This document shows, piece after piece, positions 1 through 7,473 of a stretch of DNA of 40,506 nucleotides. The DNA is from CAZGTQ01 sp964528575. GTDB taxonomy: Bacteria; Planctomycetota; UBA1135; GCA-002686595. Position 1 is the first letter of the stretch. The number at the start of each line of letters is the position of its first letter. Position numbers and translations under genes: made by a program. The notes under the pieces were generated by a model. That model was not told the DNA's origin, searched no databases, and was given only the letters and a program-made list of their open reading frames with translations. The stretch covers positions 1 to 40,506 of the forward strand of contig CAZGTQ010000238.1 of NCBI GenBank assembly GCA_964528575.1, in the 5' to 3' direction.

Positions 1-538
1 CCGCGCGCGCGTCGCGCCCCGCAGCGACCGCCGCGAGCCGCGCTTCGAGCCCGCGCGCGGCGAGCGCGAGGGCGCGGCGCACCGCGTCCACGCCCGCCTC
101 GGGCCGCAGCGCGTGCGCTTCGACGCGCGCCGCAAGCGCCCCGCGCGCAGCGCGCGCCTCCGGAGCGCTCTCGGCACCACCGGGCGCGCGCAGCGCCGCG
201 ACGAGCCGCGCCAGGAGCGTGCCCAGCGGCCGCCGCTCGCCCGCGACCGCGCGGAGCGCGCCGACCCACGCCGGCTCGCCGGCGACGCTCGACACGAGCC
301 GCAGGTGCGTCGCGGCGCCGGCCTGCTCGACGCGCACGAGCAGCTCCTGGCCGAAGACGAGCGGCAGCGCCGTGCGCGCCGCGACGCGCCGGCCCGCGAG
401 CGCGAGCACGAGCGCGTCGCCCGCGCCCCGCTCGACGACGCGGGCCGTGAGCACGCTCCCCGGCCGCAGCGCTGCGCGCACGTCGGCCGGGAGGGTTGCG
501 GCGAGCCGCACGGCCCCCTGCGCGGCGCCAGGCTCCAT
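1..538 (-). CDS. FliK-like (flagellar hook-length control-type) protein, N-terminal part, runs off left edge
   Basis: An open minus-strand frame starts at an ATG at 538 and continues without a stop to the edge, giving 179 visible residues. A segment around residues 25-70 reads as a small beta domain with the pattern LRPGSVLTARVVER, then LVLALAGRRVAARTALPL, then GQELLVRVEQAG and HLRLVS. In my knowledge this 'bind-and-quality' beta pattern is shared by the N-terminal regions of FliK-type hook-length control proteins. The rest of the visible part is Ala/Arg-rich and probably helical or a linker. Upstream of the ATG, GAGAG is a weak ribosome-binding site. There are no other flagellar genes in the window to support the call, so it could be an unrelated protein with a similar beta domain. 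The strong third-position GC and the absence of stops support it as a real gene. Confidence 0.45.
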   Translation of the reverse strand, partial: MEPGAAQGAVRLAATLPADVRAALRPGSVLTARVVERGAGDALVLALAGRRVAARTALPLVFGQELLVRVEQAGAATHLRLVSSVAGEPAWVGALRAVAGERRPLGTLLARLVAALRAPGGAESAPEARAARGALAARVEAHALRPEAGVDAVRRALALAARGLEARLAAVAAGRDARA

Positions 539-625
539 GCTCTCGTTATCGGACGCAAGCGCGCCGGGCTGACCCCGATCGCGGCGCGGCGCCGGTCCGG
601 GCGGGCGTTCCGCGGCTCGCAGCCT

Positions 626-2587
626 TCAACGGGCTTCGATGAGGCCCAGGTCGAGCGGCTCGCCCGGCCGGAGTGTGACCCGGTGGGTCGCGATCACGCG
701 CTCGCCCGGCGCGATCAGGTCGACGCGCAGCTCGAGGCCGCACGGCAGCCCGGGCAGCTCGAACGGACCCGGCGCGAGGTTCCAGCGGCTCTTCACGTAC
801 GTGCCGGAGCGCAGGTACGCGTCGGCGATCGCCTCGGGCAGGACGCGGACGTCGATGCGCGAGCTCGGCAGCCGCCAGCGCTCGACGTCGATGCGCAGCG
901 TCCCGGCGAGCACGCCCTGCGCCGGCGTGACCTCGACGACGACCTCGCACGCTCCCGCCTCGCCGCCGTCGGAGGGCGGCGCCGGCTCGGGCGTGAACGT
1001 GCGCTCGCCCGCCAGCCCCGTGCTGGCCAGACCTGCGCTGGCCAGACCCGTGCCCGCCAGACCCGCTCCTGCCAGACCCGCGCCCGCCAGCCCCGCGCCC
1101 GTCAGCGGCGTGCCCGGCAGCCAGGCGACCACGGTCTGCGGCGCGCGCTCGACGCCGAAGACGGAGCGCACCGCGCGCACGCACCCGCTGGAGTAATTGT
1201 CGCCCGCCGTCCACGACGGCGCGTCGCCGGCGCGCGCGCCGGGCGTGACGAGCGCGACGACGAAGCCCGGCGCGTAGGAGCCGTCGGGAGCGTGCGTGTG
1301 CAGCTCGACCTCGACTCCCGGCGCCGGGCGGCTCACGAGCACGTCGAGCCCCAGTGCGGGGAGCGCGTCGAGCGGGAGCTCGACGACGTGGCCGCGGCGC
1401 CAGTCGTAGGGCTGCACGCGCAGCGTGTCGGCCGCGTCGAACGCGCCGTCGAACGAGAACGAGCCGTCCGCGTCCGCCTCGACGCTCGCGAGCAGCGCGC
1501 CGCGCGCGAGGAGCTGCACCTCGGCGTCGACGCACGCGTCGAGCGCGTCGCGCACGCGGCCGGCGACGAGCGGAACGCGCGGCAGATCGAGCGGCCCGAG
1601 CGCGAGCTCGCCCGCGGCGGGCACGTCGACGTCGACGACGAGCCGCGCCGCGCGTCCGGGCTCGGCGTGCAGCACCTCGATCGACTGCAGCCCACGCGGC
1701 GCGGGCACGAGCGCGAACCGGCTCCAGCGGTCGGCTTCAGCGGCGCCGTCGATCCCCGGCACGTCGAGGCAGCGCACGCTCCATCCCTCGCGCAGCGCGC
1801 GCCCGTCGCGCACGATCCAGCCGCCGATCCACGCGAGCGGCGGCGCGCTCACGCTCACGCGTTGCTCGTCCGGCCCGACCGACACGACGTGGACCGGCTC
1901 GAAGAGCTCGCCGTCGGGGCCGACGTCGCACCAGCGCGCGACGCTGACCCAGAGCGGGCTCCTGCGCGGCAGCTCGTCGAACGTGACCGTGCCGGCGAGC
2001 CACCCGAGCGAGCCCCCCTTGGCGGCGGCGGGCGCGCGCGCGTCGCGACCGCCGAGCCAGCCCGGCAGCCAGCGCGGATCGAACGCACCCGCGGCGCGCA
2101 TCGCCTCGGGCGAGGGCTGCGGGCCGAAGTCGACGTCCCACTCGACGCTGGCGCCATCGAGCTCGTCGAGCTCGTCGTCCGCGAGCGGATCGAGCAGGTG
2201 CGCGGGCGGCGCGTCCCACACGTCGACGTACGCGAAGAGCGGCGCGCGCACGGGGCTGAGCACCTCGACGACGAGCGTGCGCGTCGCAGCGTCGTCGCGC
2301 TCACCCGCCGGCATCGCCGGCACTGCCGGCCGCGCCTCGACCGCCTCCCGCGGCGGCGGCGGAGGAGCCACGATCTCGGGCTCCGCGCGGGCCTGCGCGT
2401 GCGCCTGCTCGAGCGCCTTGCCGGCCGCGAGGCGAGCGCTCTCCTCACGCAGCACGACCTCACGCAGCACGACGGCCGGGTCCCCGCGGTGCGGGCGCGA
2501 GACGCCCGGCCGTGGGCCGAGCGCGAAGCCGAGCAGCGCAGCGCCGCCGACGAGCGCGGCGAGCGAGAACGCGTCGCTGGGTTTCAC
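626..2587 (-). CDS. membrane-anchored hypothetical protein with carboxypeptidase-regulatory-like beta domain and pentapeptide repeat
   Basis: I do not recognise a named family. From the GTG at 2587 (653 aa; GAGG lies 7 nt upstream) the N-terminus is Met-Lys-Pro plus a single hydrophobic helix, FSLAALVGGAALLGFALG, so the protein is probably anchored in the inner membrane with a large periplasmic part. A TTG at 2629 would add 14 residues but lacks a ribosome-binding site. A Pro/Glu-rich linker follows, then several beta-rich regions. One, VAGRVRDALDACVDAEVQL followed by ADADGSFSFDG, looks like a carboxypeptidase-regulatory or transthyretin-like domain. Near residues 490-525 is a run of GLAGA/GLAGT/GLASA pentapeptides made by a 15-bp tandem array. 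The N-terminal part also holds a perfect 15-bp duplication (VVLRE twice). It is the next minus-strand gene upstream of the FliK-like gene, 87 bp away, and may be co-transcribed with it. Function unknown. Confidence 0.72.
   Translation of the reverse strand: MKPSDAFSLAALVGGAALLGFALGPRPGVSRPHRGDPAVVLREVVLREESARLAAGKALEQAHAQARAEPEIVAPPPPPREAVEARPAVPAMPAGERDDAATRTLVVEVLSPVRAPLFAYVDVWDAPPAHLLDPLADDELDELDGASVEWDVDFGPQPSPEAMRAAGAFDPRWLPGWLGGRDARAPAAAKGGSLGWLAGTVTFDELPRRSPLWVSVARWCDVGPDGELFEPVHVVSVGPDEQRVSVSAPPLAWIGGWIVRDGRALREGWSVRCLDVPGIDGAAEADRWSRFALVPAPRGLQSIEVLHAEPGRAARLVVDVDVPAAGELALGPLDLPRVPLVAGRVRDALDACVDAEVQLLARGALLASVEADADGSFSFDGAFDAADTLRVQPYDWRRGHVVELPLDALPALGLDVLVSRPAPGVEVELHTHAPDGSYAPGFVVALVTPGARAGDAPSWTAGDNYSSGCVRAVRSVFGVERAPQTVVAWLPGTPLTGAGLAGAGLAGAGLAGTGLASAGLASTGLAGERTFTPEPAPPSDGGEAGACEVVVEVTPAQGVLAGTLRIDVERWRLPSSRIDVRVLPEAIADAYLRSGTYVKSRWNLAPGPFELPGLPCGLELRVDLIAPGERVIATHRVTLRPGEPLDLGLIEAR
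1011..1115 (-). repeat. 15-bp in-frame tandem array, 7 units
   Basis: Seven consecutive 15-bp units occur on the plus strand, each beginning GCCAG or a one-base variant and followed by ACCCGYGCCC-like sequence. On the coding (minus) strand they encode GLAGA-type pentapeptides. Units differ at a few positions, so the array is not freshly made. It lies between beta domains in the membrane-anchored protein. Confidence 0.9.
2444..2473 (-). repeat. perfect 15-bp duplication inside coding sequence
   Basis: The unit CTCACGCAGCACGAC occurs twice head to tail without mismatch. It encodes a duplicated VVLRE pentapeptide in the linker just after the N-terminal membrane helix of the same protein. The absence of mismatches suggests it is recent. 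Confidence 0.85.
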
Positions 2588-2842
2588 GGGCTTGCCTCGC
2601 TCGACCTTCTCACCGGAGTGGCTTCTCAACCCGCGTGCCAGCGGCGTGCCAACCCGCGTGCCGCGCCGTCGCAGGTCGCGCGCGCTGCACCGGAGTGCAC
2701 GCGGCGTTGCGGGCGCGAAACGCGGCTGCGCGCTGGCGGCGGCGGGCGCCGAGGTGGCTGAAGAAGCGCCGCGGTGAACGCAACCATCGCGCGCGCGCGC
2801 GTGTCTCCCCGGGTGGGAGGGGGTAGGGACGGCCCCCGGTAG

Positions 2843-2874
2843 GAGTCGGTGAGTCGGTGAGTCGGTGAGTCGGT
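2843..2874. repeat. perfect 8-bp tandem array, 4 units, intergenic
   Basis: The unit GAGTCGGT is repeated four times without mismatch, ending 6 bp before the glpK stop codon. The unit length is not a multiple of three, in contrast to arrays inside genes. It lies downstream of glpK and upstream of the membrane-anchored protein gene. The rest of the roughly 290-bp gap is GC-rich with a CG-dinucleotide run near 2790, and I see no further element. Confidence 0.95.
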
Positions 2875-2879
2875 GAGGG

Positions 2880-4358
2880 TCAGCGCGTGCGCACGCGCTC
2901 CACCGCTGCGCGCCAGGCGGCGAGGCGCTCGGAGCGCTCGGAGGCCGCCAACGTCGGCTCGAACTCGGCGCGGTCCGCGGCGAGGCCGGCCGTGCCCGAG
3001 GGGTCGTCGAACAGGCCCGCGGCGACGCCGGCGAGCGCCGCGGCGCCGCGAGCGGTCGCCTCGACGTCGGAAGGGCGTACCACGCGCACGCCGGCGAGAT
3101 CGGCCTGGAGCTGCATCAACAGGTCGTTCGTCGTCGCGCCACCGTCCGCGAGCAGCGCGTCGACCGCCATGCCCGAGTCCGCGCGCAGGATCTCGACGAT
3201 CTCCGCGTTCTGGAACGCGATCGCCTCGAGCGACGCGCGCACGACGTGCGCGCGCGTCGCGCCGCGCGTGAGCCCGAGAATCGCGCCGCGGGCTTCGGCG
3301 TCCCAGTACGGCGCGCCGAGGCCGGTGAACGCCGGGACGACGAAGACGCCGGCGCTGTCGTCGACCGAGCGCGCGAGCTCCTCCGACGCGGCGAGGCTCG
3401 GCACGATGCCGAGGCCGTCGCGCAGCCACTGGATGAGCGCGCCCGCGACGAACACGCTGCCCTCGACCGCGAAGCAGCGCTCGCCGCCGCGGGCGACCGC
3501 GATCGTCGTCACGAGGCCGCTGTCCGTGTCGACGCGCCGCGCGCCGGTGTTGAGCAGCAGGAAGCACCCCGTGCCGTACGTGCACTTGAAGTCGCCGGCG
3601 TCGATGCAGGCCTGACCGAAGAGCGCCGCCTGCTGGTCGCCCGCGATCCCGCGGATCGGGATCGAGCGGCCGTAGCGCTCCGCGCTCAGCGCGCCGAAGT
3701 CGCCGACCGACGGACGCACCTGCGGCAACCAGTCGCGCTCGACGCCGAAGAGCGCGAGCAGCTCCTCGTCCCACGCGGCCGCGTCGATGCCGAACAGCAT
3801 CGTGCGCGCCGCGTTCGTCGGCTCGGTCGCGAAGACCGCGCCGCCGGTCAGGTGCTCGACGACGAGCGCGTCGACCGTCGCGAAGCGCAGCGTGCCGCGC
3901 TGCGCCGCCGCGCGCACCTCGGGACGGTTCGCGAGCAGCCACTCGATCTTCGTCGCGCTGAAGTACGGGTCGATCACGAGCCCGGTCCGCTGGCGCACCA
4001 GCGGCGCGTGTCCGCCTTCGACGAGCGCGCGGCAGCGCTCCGCGGTGCGGCGGTCCTGCCACACGATGCCGGTGCCGAGCGGACCCGCGCCCTGTTCGAG
4101 CGCGAACACGGTCTCGCGCTGGTTCGTGATGCCGACCGCGACGGCCCGCTCGGCCTCCGGTCGCTCGAGGCACGCCGCGAGCGTCTCGTCGACCGCGGCG
4201 AAGATCGCGGCCGCCTCGTGCTCCACCCGACCGGGGCTCGGGAAGAGCTGCTCGAAGTCGCGCGAAGCGCTGTGCAGGGGGCGCAGCTCGGCGTCGAACA
4301 GGACGCTCGTCACACCGGTCGTCCCCGCGTCGATCGCGATCAGCGTCGGCTCGTGCAT
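2880..4358 (-). CDS. glpK: glycerol kinase
   Basis: Phosphorylates glycerol to sn-glycerol 3-phosphate with ATP in the cytoplasm, the entry step of glycerol catabolism and a source of phospholipid backbone. The 492-aa protein matches the family length (about 500). Visible FGGY-kinase features are the N-terminal phosphate-binding AIDAGTTGVTSVLFD, the substrate-site ITNQRETVFAL, IVWQDRRTA, the catalytic-Asp segment GIAGDQQAALFGQ, the YGTGCF segment, and the C-terminal GLGAPYWD and DGGATTNDLLMQLQADL. I chose the ATG at 4358 (MHEPTLIAIDAG). An in-frame TTG at 4367 would add only three residues. It stands alone on the minus strand with no glycerol facilitator or GlpD beside it. Both flanks carry short tandem arrays. 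No missing key residue is seen. Confidence 0.96.
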   Translation of the reverse strand: MHEPTLIAIDAGTTGVTSVLFDAELRPLHSASRDFEQLFPSPGRVEHEAAAIFAAVDETLAACLERPEAERAVAVGITNQRETVFALEQGAGPLGTGIVWQDRRTAERCRALVEGGHAPLVRQRTGLVIDPYFSATKIEWLLANRPEVRAAAQRGTLRFATVDALVVEHLTGGAVFATEPTNAARTMLFGIDAAAWDEELLALFGVERDWLPQVRPSVGDFGALSAERYGRSIPIRGIAGDQQAALFGQACIDAGDFKCTYGTGCFLLLNTGARRVDTDSGLVTTIAVARGGERCFAVEGSVFVAGALIQWLRDGLGIVPSLAASEELARSVDDSAGVFVVPAFTGLGAPYWDAEARGAILGLTRGATRAHVVRASLEAIAFQNAEIVEILRADSGMAVDALLADGGATTNDLLMQLQADLAGVRVVRPSDVEATARGAAALAGVAAGLFDDPSGTAGLAADRAEFEPTLAASERSERLAAWRAAVERVRTR

Positions 4359-4399
4359 GAACCCCAAGCTAATCGAGCAGCCGCCGAGTTTCCGGCATG

Positions 4400-4460
4400 C
4401 GACCGCCCGAGAATCGACCGCCCGAGAATCGACCGCCCGGGAATGCGACCGTCCGGGAAT
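4400..4460. repeat. 15-bp tandem array (three 15-bp units plus one 16-bp unit) upstream of glpK
   Basis: The unit CGACCGCCCGAGAAT appears at 4400 and 4415, with one change at 4430, then as a 16-bp variant at 4445. It lies 40-100 bp upstream of the glpK ATG, in what should be its leader or promoter region, and next to the terminator hairpin of the neighbouring operon. Confidence 0.9.
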
Positions 4461-4463
4461 GCG

Positions 4464-4499
4464 AACGGGGCGACGCGGTTCGTTCCGCGTCGCCCCGTT
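4464..4499 (-). terminator. strong hairpin, probable terminator of the sigma/anti-sigma operon
   Basis: A perfect 15-bp inverted repeat (arms AACGGGGCGACGCGG at 4464-4478 and its complement at 4485-4499) encloses a 6-nt loop. It starts 26 bp past the stop codon of the secreted protein gene at 4525. No U-run follows on either strand, so termination would rely on stem strength or a factor. Confidence 0.75.
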
Positions 4500-4524
4500 G
4501 CGATCGGTGGCTTCGACCGGCGGT

Positions 4525-5181
4525 CTACGGCGCTTCTTGGCGCACGACCACTCGCGAGTCCTCGACGCCCAGGCGCACCTCGCCGTGCATGGAGTCCTTC
4601 ACCAGATGGAACTCGACGTCGTCGGCATCGAGGGCTCCGCTGCTCGCCAACGATCCCAACGGGAGATCGAGCTTGCCGGGCATGAGCAGGTGCGGCGCCG
4701 TGATCAGGCCGTTCCAAGTCATCGTCCCGAGCGCGCCGCCGAGCGGACGGCGCACGTGGAGGAACGAAGAGACCGCCCCGGACATCAGGATCTGCGGATC
4801 GAGCTGGAGCTCGAGGTCGCCGAGCACCTCGGCACGAACCTGGCCCGCGCCGAACGACCAGACCAGCGCGCCGCTGCCGGCGGCGGCCTGGACGAGGTTC
4901 GACATCGCGCCGGGAGGACCGACGAAGATCAGCGACATCGCCGGCGCGCTGCCGCCCGGCTCCTCGGGCTTCGAGCCCATCGACGCGCCCGGCGGCAAGC
5001 CCGCGACGAGCGGGAGCGTCCCGATGTCGTCGATCGGCGGAACGTCGGAAGCCGTCGCGCTCAGCGGTGCCAACCCCAGGATCAGGACGAGGGCGCAGCA
5101 CCACGCGCGGACGGCGCCCTTGCTGCCCCATCCGCTGCGCGGCAATCCCACGCGTGCCCTCGCGTACGAACGACTGAACAT
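4525..5181 (-). CDS. secreted hypothetical protein, third gene of the ECF sigma operon
   Basis: A 218-aa protein with no recognised family. The N-terminus has a basic stretch, a hydrophobic core (WCCALVLILGLAPL) and a likely signal-peptidase site after SATAS, so it should be exported. The mature part is small, with alternating hydrophobic and polar residues suggesting beta sheet, and contains SFLHVRRPLGGALG and DVEFHLVKDSMHGEVRLGV. The ATG at 5181 shares one base with the TGA of the anti-sigma gene (TGATG), which fixes the start and suggests translational coupling. Its position after an ECF sigma and an anti-sigma suggests it is either part of the sensing pathway or the main product of the regulon. 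This is inference from context only. Confidence 0.7.
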   Translation of the reverse strand: MFSRSYARARVGLPRSGWGSKGAVRAWCCALVLILGLAPLSATASDVPPIDDIGTLPLVAGLPPGASMGSKPEEPGGSAPAMSLIFVGPPGAMSNLVQAAAGSGALVWSFGAGQVRAEVLGDLELQLDPQILMSGAVSSFLHVRRPLGGALGTMTWNGLITAPHLLMPGKLDLPLGSLASSGALDADDVEFHLVKDSMHGEVRLGVEDSRVVVRQEAP

Positions 5182-6224
5182 CACGGTTTCTCCTGCGTGC
5201 TCCCGCCGACGTCCGGGAGCTGGAACAGCTCGGGGCAGGTGCGGAAGAGCGATTCGGTGAAGCCGTCCTGCGAGTCGATGACCATCCGCAGGGACGGCGA
5301 GCGCGCGAAGAGCTCGGCCAGCTCGCCTACCCGTGCCGGGTGTCGGTCGAGCATCGAGCGGAAGGCGGCGAGCGCGCGCCGCTGATCGCGCATGTGCGCG
5401 TAGTAGACGCCGGTATTGAACGCGGCGACGTGGAAACGCTCGTCGGTGTCGGGCAGGCCGCTGAGCGTGACCCACCGCACGAAAACGAGCGCCTGGCGGA
5501 ACTCGCCTTCGTGCGCGTAGAGCCGCCCGAGCTGGATCGCCGCATGGCCGCGGTTCGAGAGCTCGACCGCGGTGTCGAAGATCTGACGGAACTCCTTGGC
5601 GGCGCGCAGCGAGCGGCCCTCGTGCGCGTGCACGTAGGCCATGTACAAGAGCGACTCCTCGTGGTCGGGCTCGATCGCGAGTGCTTCCTGCAGCAGCCGC
5701 TTGCCCTTCTCGAGCGCGTCCTCGATCTTCGACAGGCGCCCGTTGAGCAGGTGCCGCGCGGTGCTCCAGTCCACGCCGCCCGCGTCGCCGCGGCCCGAGG
5801 CGACGACGCCGTCGATGAAGCCGCGCCCGTGGGTCCGGGTGGATTCGACCTTGACCGCCGGCTCGAACACGCGCGTGCGGAAGTCCGGGTCGATCGCGGT
5901 GAGGACGTAAGCCTTGCCGATCTGGTAGAAAATCGTCGCCAGGCGCTCGACGAGCCCGAATGCCTCGGCCTGCTCGGCGATCTCGACGCCGGTGAGGGCC
6001 GCGAAGCGCTTCATCAGGCGGTCGGGGTCCGCCATGTCGAGGTGCGCCTTCACCTGCATGCGCGTGTCCTCGAAGAACTCGCGGCAGTCCGGGCAACCCT
6101 CGAGGTGCGCGATGGCACGGCTGGAGGCGCCCTCGTCCAGCTCCCCGTCGACCAGGCAGGACAGGTCCACCTGGAAGTGGGCGCAGACGTCGGTCAGCCC
6201 CTCTGTCCACCACTTGTTCTTCAT
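5181..6224 (-). CDS. anti-sigma factor: zinc-binding ZAS-type N-terminus with TPR C-terminal part
   Basis: A 347-aa protein. The N-terminal 50 residues carry the zinc-binding anti-sigma pattern: Cys23, then His40-x3-Cys44-x2-Cys47 (HLEGCPDC) after a VDGELDEGA helix. This is the fold that holds ECF sigma factors inactive. The remainder (about residues 150-330) is helical with TPR-like repeats (LLYMAYVHAHEGRSLRAAKE, GHAAIQLGRLYAHEGEFRQA, NTGVYYAHMRDQRRALAAF). I see no membrane helix, so the protein is probably a soluble anti-sigma factor reading a cytoplasmic or protein-protein signal. The ATG at 6224 overlaps the sigma stop by 4 nt (ATGA). It precedes the secreted protein gene, also overlapping. 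The family role is known; its target being the adjacent sigma factor is inferred from the overlap. Confidence 0.85.
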   Translation of the reverse strand: MKNKWWTEGLTDVCAHFQVDLSCLVDGELDEGASSRAIAHLEGCPDCREFFEDTRMQVKAHLDMADPDRLMKRFAALTGVEIAEQAEAFGLVERLATIFYQIGKAYVLTAIDPDFRTRVFEPAVKVESTRTHGRGFIDGVVASGRGDAGGVDWSTARHLLNGRLSKIEDALEKGKRLLQEALAIEPDHEESLLYMAYVHAHEGRSLRAAKEFRQIFDTAVELSNRGHAAIQLGRLYAHEGEFRQALVFVRWVTLSGLPDTDERFHVAAFNTGVYYAHMRDQRRALAAFRSMLDRHPARVGELAELFARSPSLRMVIDSQDGFTESLFRTCPELFQLPDVGGSTQEKP

Positions 6225-7276
6225 CGTGACTCGCCTTCCTCGGCTCCGAGAGCGAAGCTCCCCTCCGCGTCGTCCTCGTCGTCGGAGCCGCGCGGGTCGC
6301 GGGCGGGACGGCAGTCCGGGGGAAGGCCGTCGAACACGCGACGCATCGAGCGGTGGATCTTCCTGCGCGCGCGGAAGATCACCATCTTCAGGTTCTCCAG
6401 CTTGATCCCTAGCTCACTCGCGGCCTCCCGGTAACTGCATCCTTCGACCTCGACGAGGTGAATCGCGCGCCGCTCGCGCTCGGAGAGCATCGAGTAGAAG
6501 CGCAGGTACAGATGCAGATACGTGAGGTAAACGCGGTGGCACTCGCGGGCGCTCTCCTGCTCGATCACTCCGCGCAGCGGGCTGCTCGCGACGACCTCGG
6601 GCACCTCGGGGACGTCCTCGAACGCGACCTCGGCGCGGCCGCTGCGGCCGAGCGAGCGCAGGTGCTTGAGCACCGTGTTGCGCACGATCGTCGCGGTCCA
6701 GACGCGGAAGGCGTCCTCGCGCTCGCAGTTGAACCGGTGCGGGTAGCGGTAGATGTTGAAGAATACCTCCTGGAGCACGTCGCCCGGGTCGGCCTTGCTC
6801 TGGTAGCGGCGCAGGCGGCTGGTCACCTGCTGCAGGAGGTGGTGGCTGTTCAGCTCGTAGAGCAGCCCGAAGCAGGCGCGGCTGGCGCAGCGCCGGTAGA
6901 GCTCCATGAGCCGGGTCGAGACCGCGTCGCGCACCTGCTCGTCGCTGCGCTCGGCGTCGTCCAGCACGGCGCCCAGGTCGGCGAGGAGCTCTGCTTGGTC
7001 GCCTTCGGCTCCGTTCGCGCCCCCGCGCTCGAGCTCGCCGGCCCCGATCTCGCCCGCCCCGGCCCGGACGTCGCCGGCGCCGGCCCGGATGTCGCCGGCC
7101 CGGATGTCGAGGGTGATCTCCCGCAGCTTCTCGCGAAGCATGTCGCGCTCGGCGCCCGCAGCAGGGCCGGCCGTCTGGGGATCGACGCCTTGGATCAAAC
7201 CGATGAGCTCCGCACTCAGCCTCGGTCGGGGTGGGGGCGGACCGCCCGGGGGAGGGGCAGGGTCCGCAGGGTACAA
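6221..7276 (-). CDS. ECF-type RNA polymerase sigma factor
   Basis: Directs RNA polymerase to a specific promoter set. With the TTG at 7276 it has 351 aa. Region 2 lies about residues 155-205 (DPGDVLQEVFFNIYRYP, VWTATIVRNTVLKHLRSLGR) and region 4 about 262-307 (LSERERRAIHLVEVEG, CSYREAASELGIKLENLKM). There is no region 1.1 or 3. The first 110 residues are unusual for ECF factors: a Pro-rich stretch and a DIRAG/DIRAGAG/DVRAGAG repeat. The start is uncertain: TTG 7276 has AGAGG directly against it, too close for a good ribosome-binding site, while the ATG at 7141 would give 306 aa and still include the repeat. The ATGA overlap with the anti-sigma gene shows the two work as a pair. Confidence 0.88.
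   Translation of the reverse strand: MYPADPAPPPGGPPPPRPRLSAELIGLIQGVDPQTAGPAAGAERDMLREKLREITLDIRAGDIRAGAGDVRAGAGEIGAGELERGGANGAEGDQAELLADLGAVLDDAERSDEQVRDAVSTRLMELYRRCASRACFGLLYELNSHHLLQQVTSRLRRYQSKADPGDVLQEVFFNIYRYPHRFNCEREDAFRVWTATIVRNTVLKHLRSLGRSGRAEVAFEDVPEVPEVVASSPLRGVIEQESARECHRVYLTYLHLYLRFYSMLSERERRAIHLVEVEGCSYREAASELGIKLENLKMVIFRARRKIHRSMRRVFDGLPPDCRPARDPRGSDDEDDAEGSFALGAEEGESR
7031..7110 (-). repeat. in-frame 15/21-bp degenerate tandem array in the sigma factor
   Basis: Units built on GGCCCGGATGTCGCC, some with an extra 6 bp, encode DIRAG, DIRAGAG, DVRAGAG, EIGAG and ELERG in succession. It lies N-terminal of sigma region 2, in a segment most ECF factors lack. Units are divergent. 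Confidence 0.8.
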
Positions 7277-7473
7277 CCTCTATGCTGCCCCACCCGAGCG
7301 GTTACCGAAACGTGGCAACGAAAATCAGACACGGGCACGAACCAGGCGAGCGGCACAAGCTCGTGCCAGCGCAGGGCTTGGGGCCATCCAGCGGCCGTTT
7401 GCGCGGCGCGCTCGCTCAGCTCGTACCGATTTCGGCGGAACTCCCGTGGCAGCCGCTCGTCCGCCGGCGCCGC

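Noticed and set aside
113..2761. Very long plus-strand open frame of 882 codons opposite the membrane-anchored protein gene
   Set aside because: Its translation is Arg/Ala/His-rich low-complexity sequence without recognisable domains. It mirrors a minus-strand gene with a membrane helix and ordered domains. Such shadows are expected at this GC content.
2843..2874. Possible CRISPR array
   Set aside because: Units are directly adjacent with no spacers and only 8 bp long. The same argument excludes the other tandem arrays.
3246..4685. Plus-strand open frame opposite glycerol kinase
   Set aside because: All motifs belong to glpK on the minus strand. The plus frame has shadow composition.
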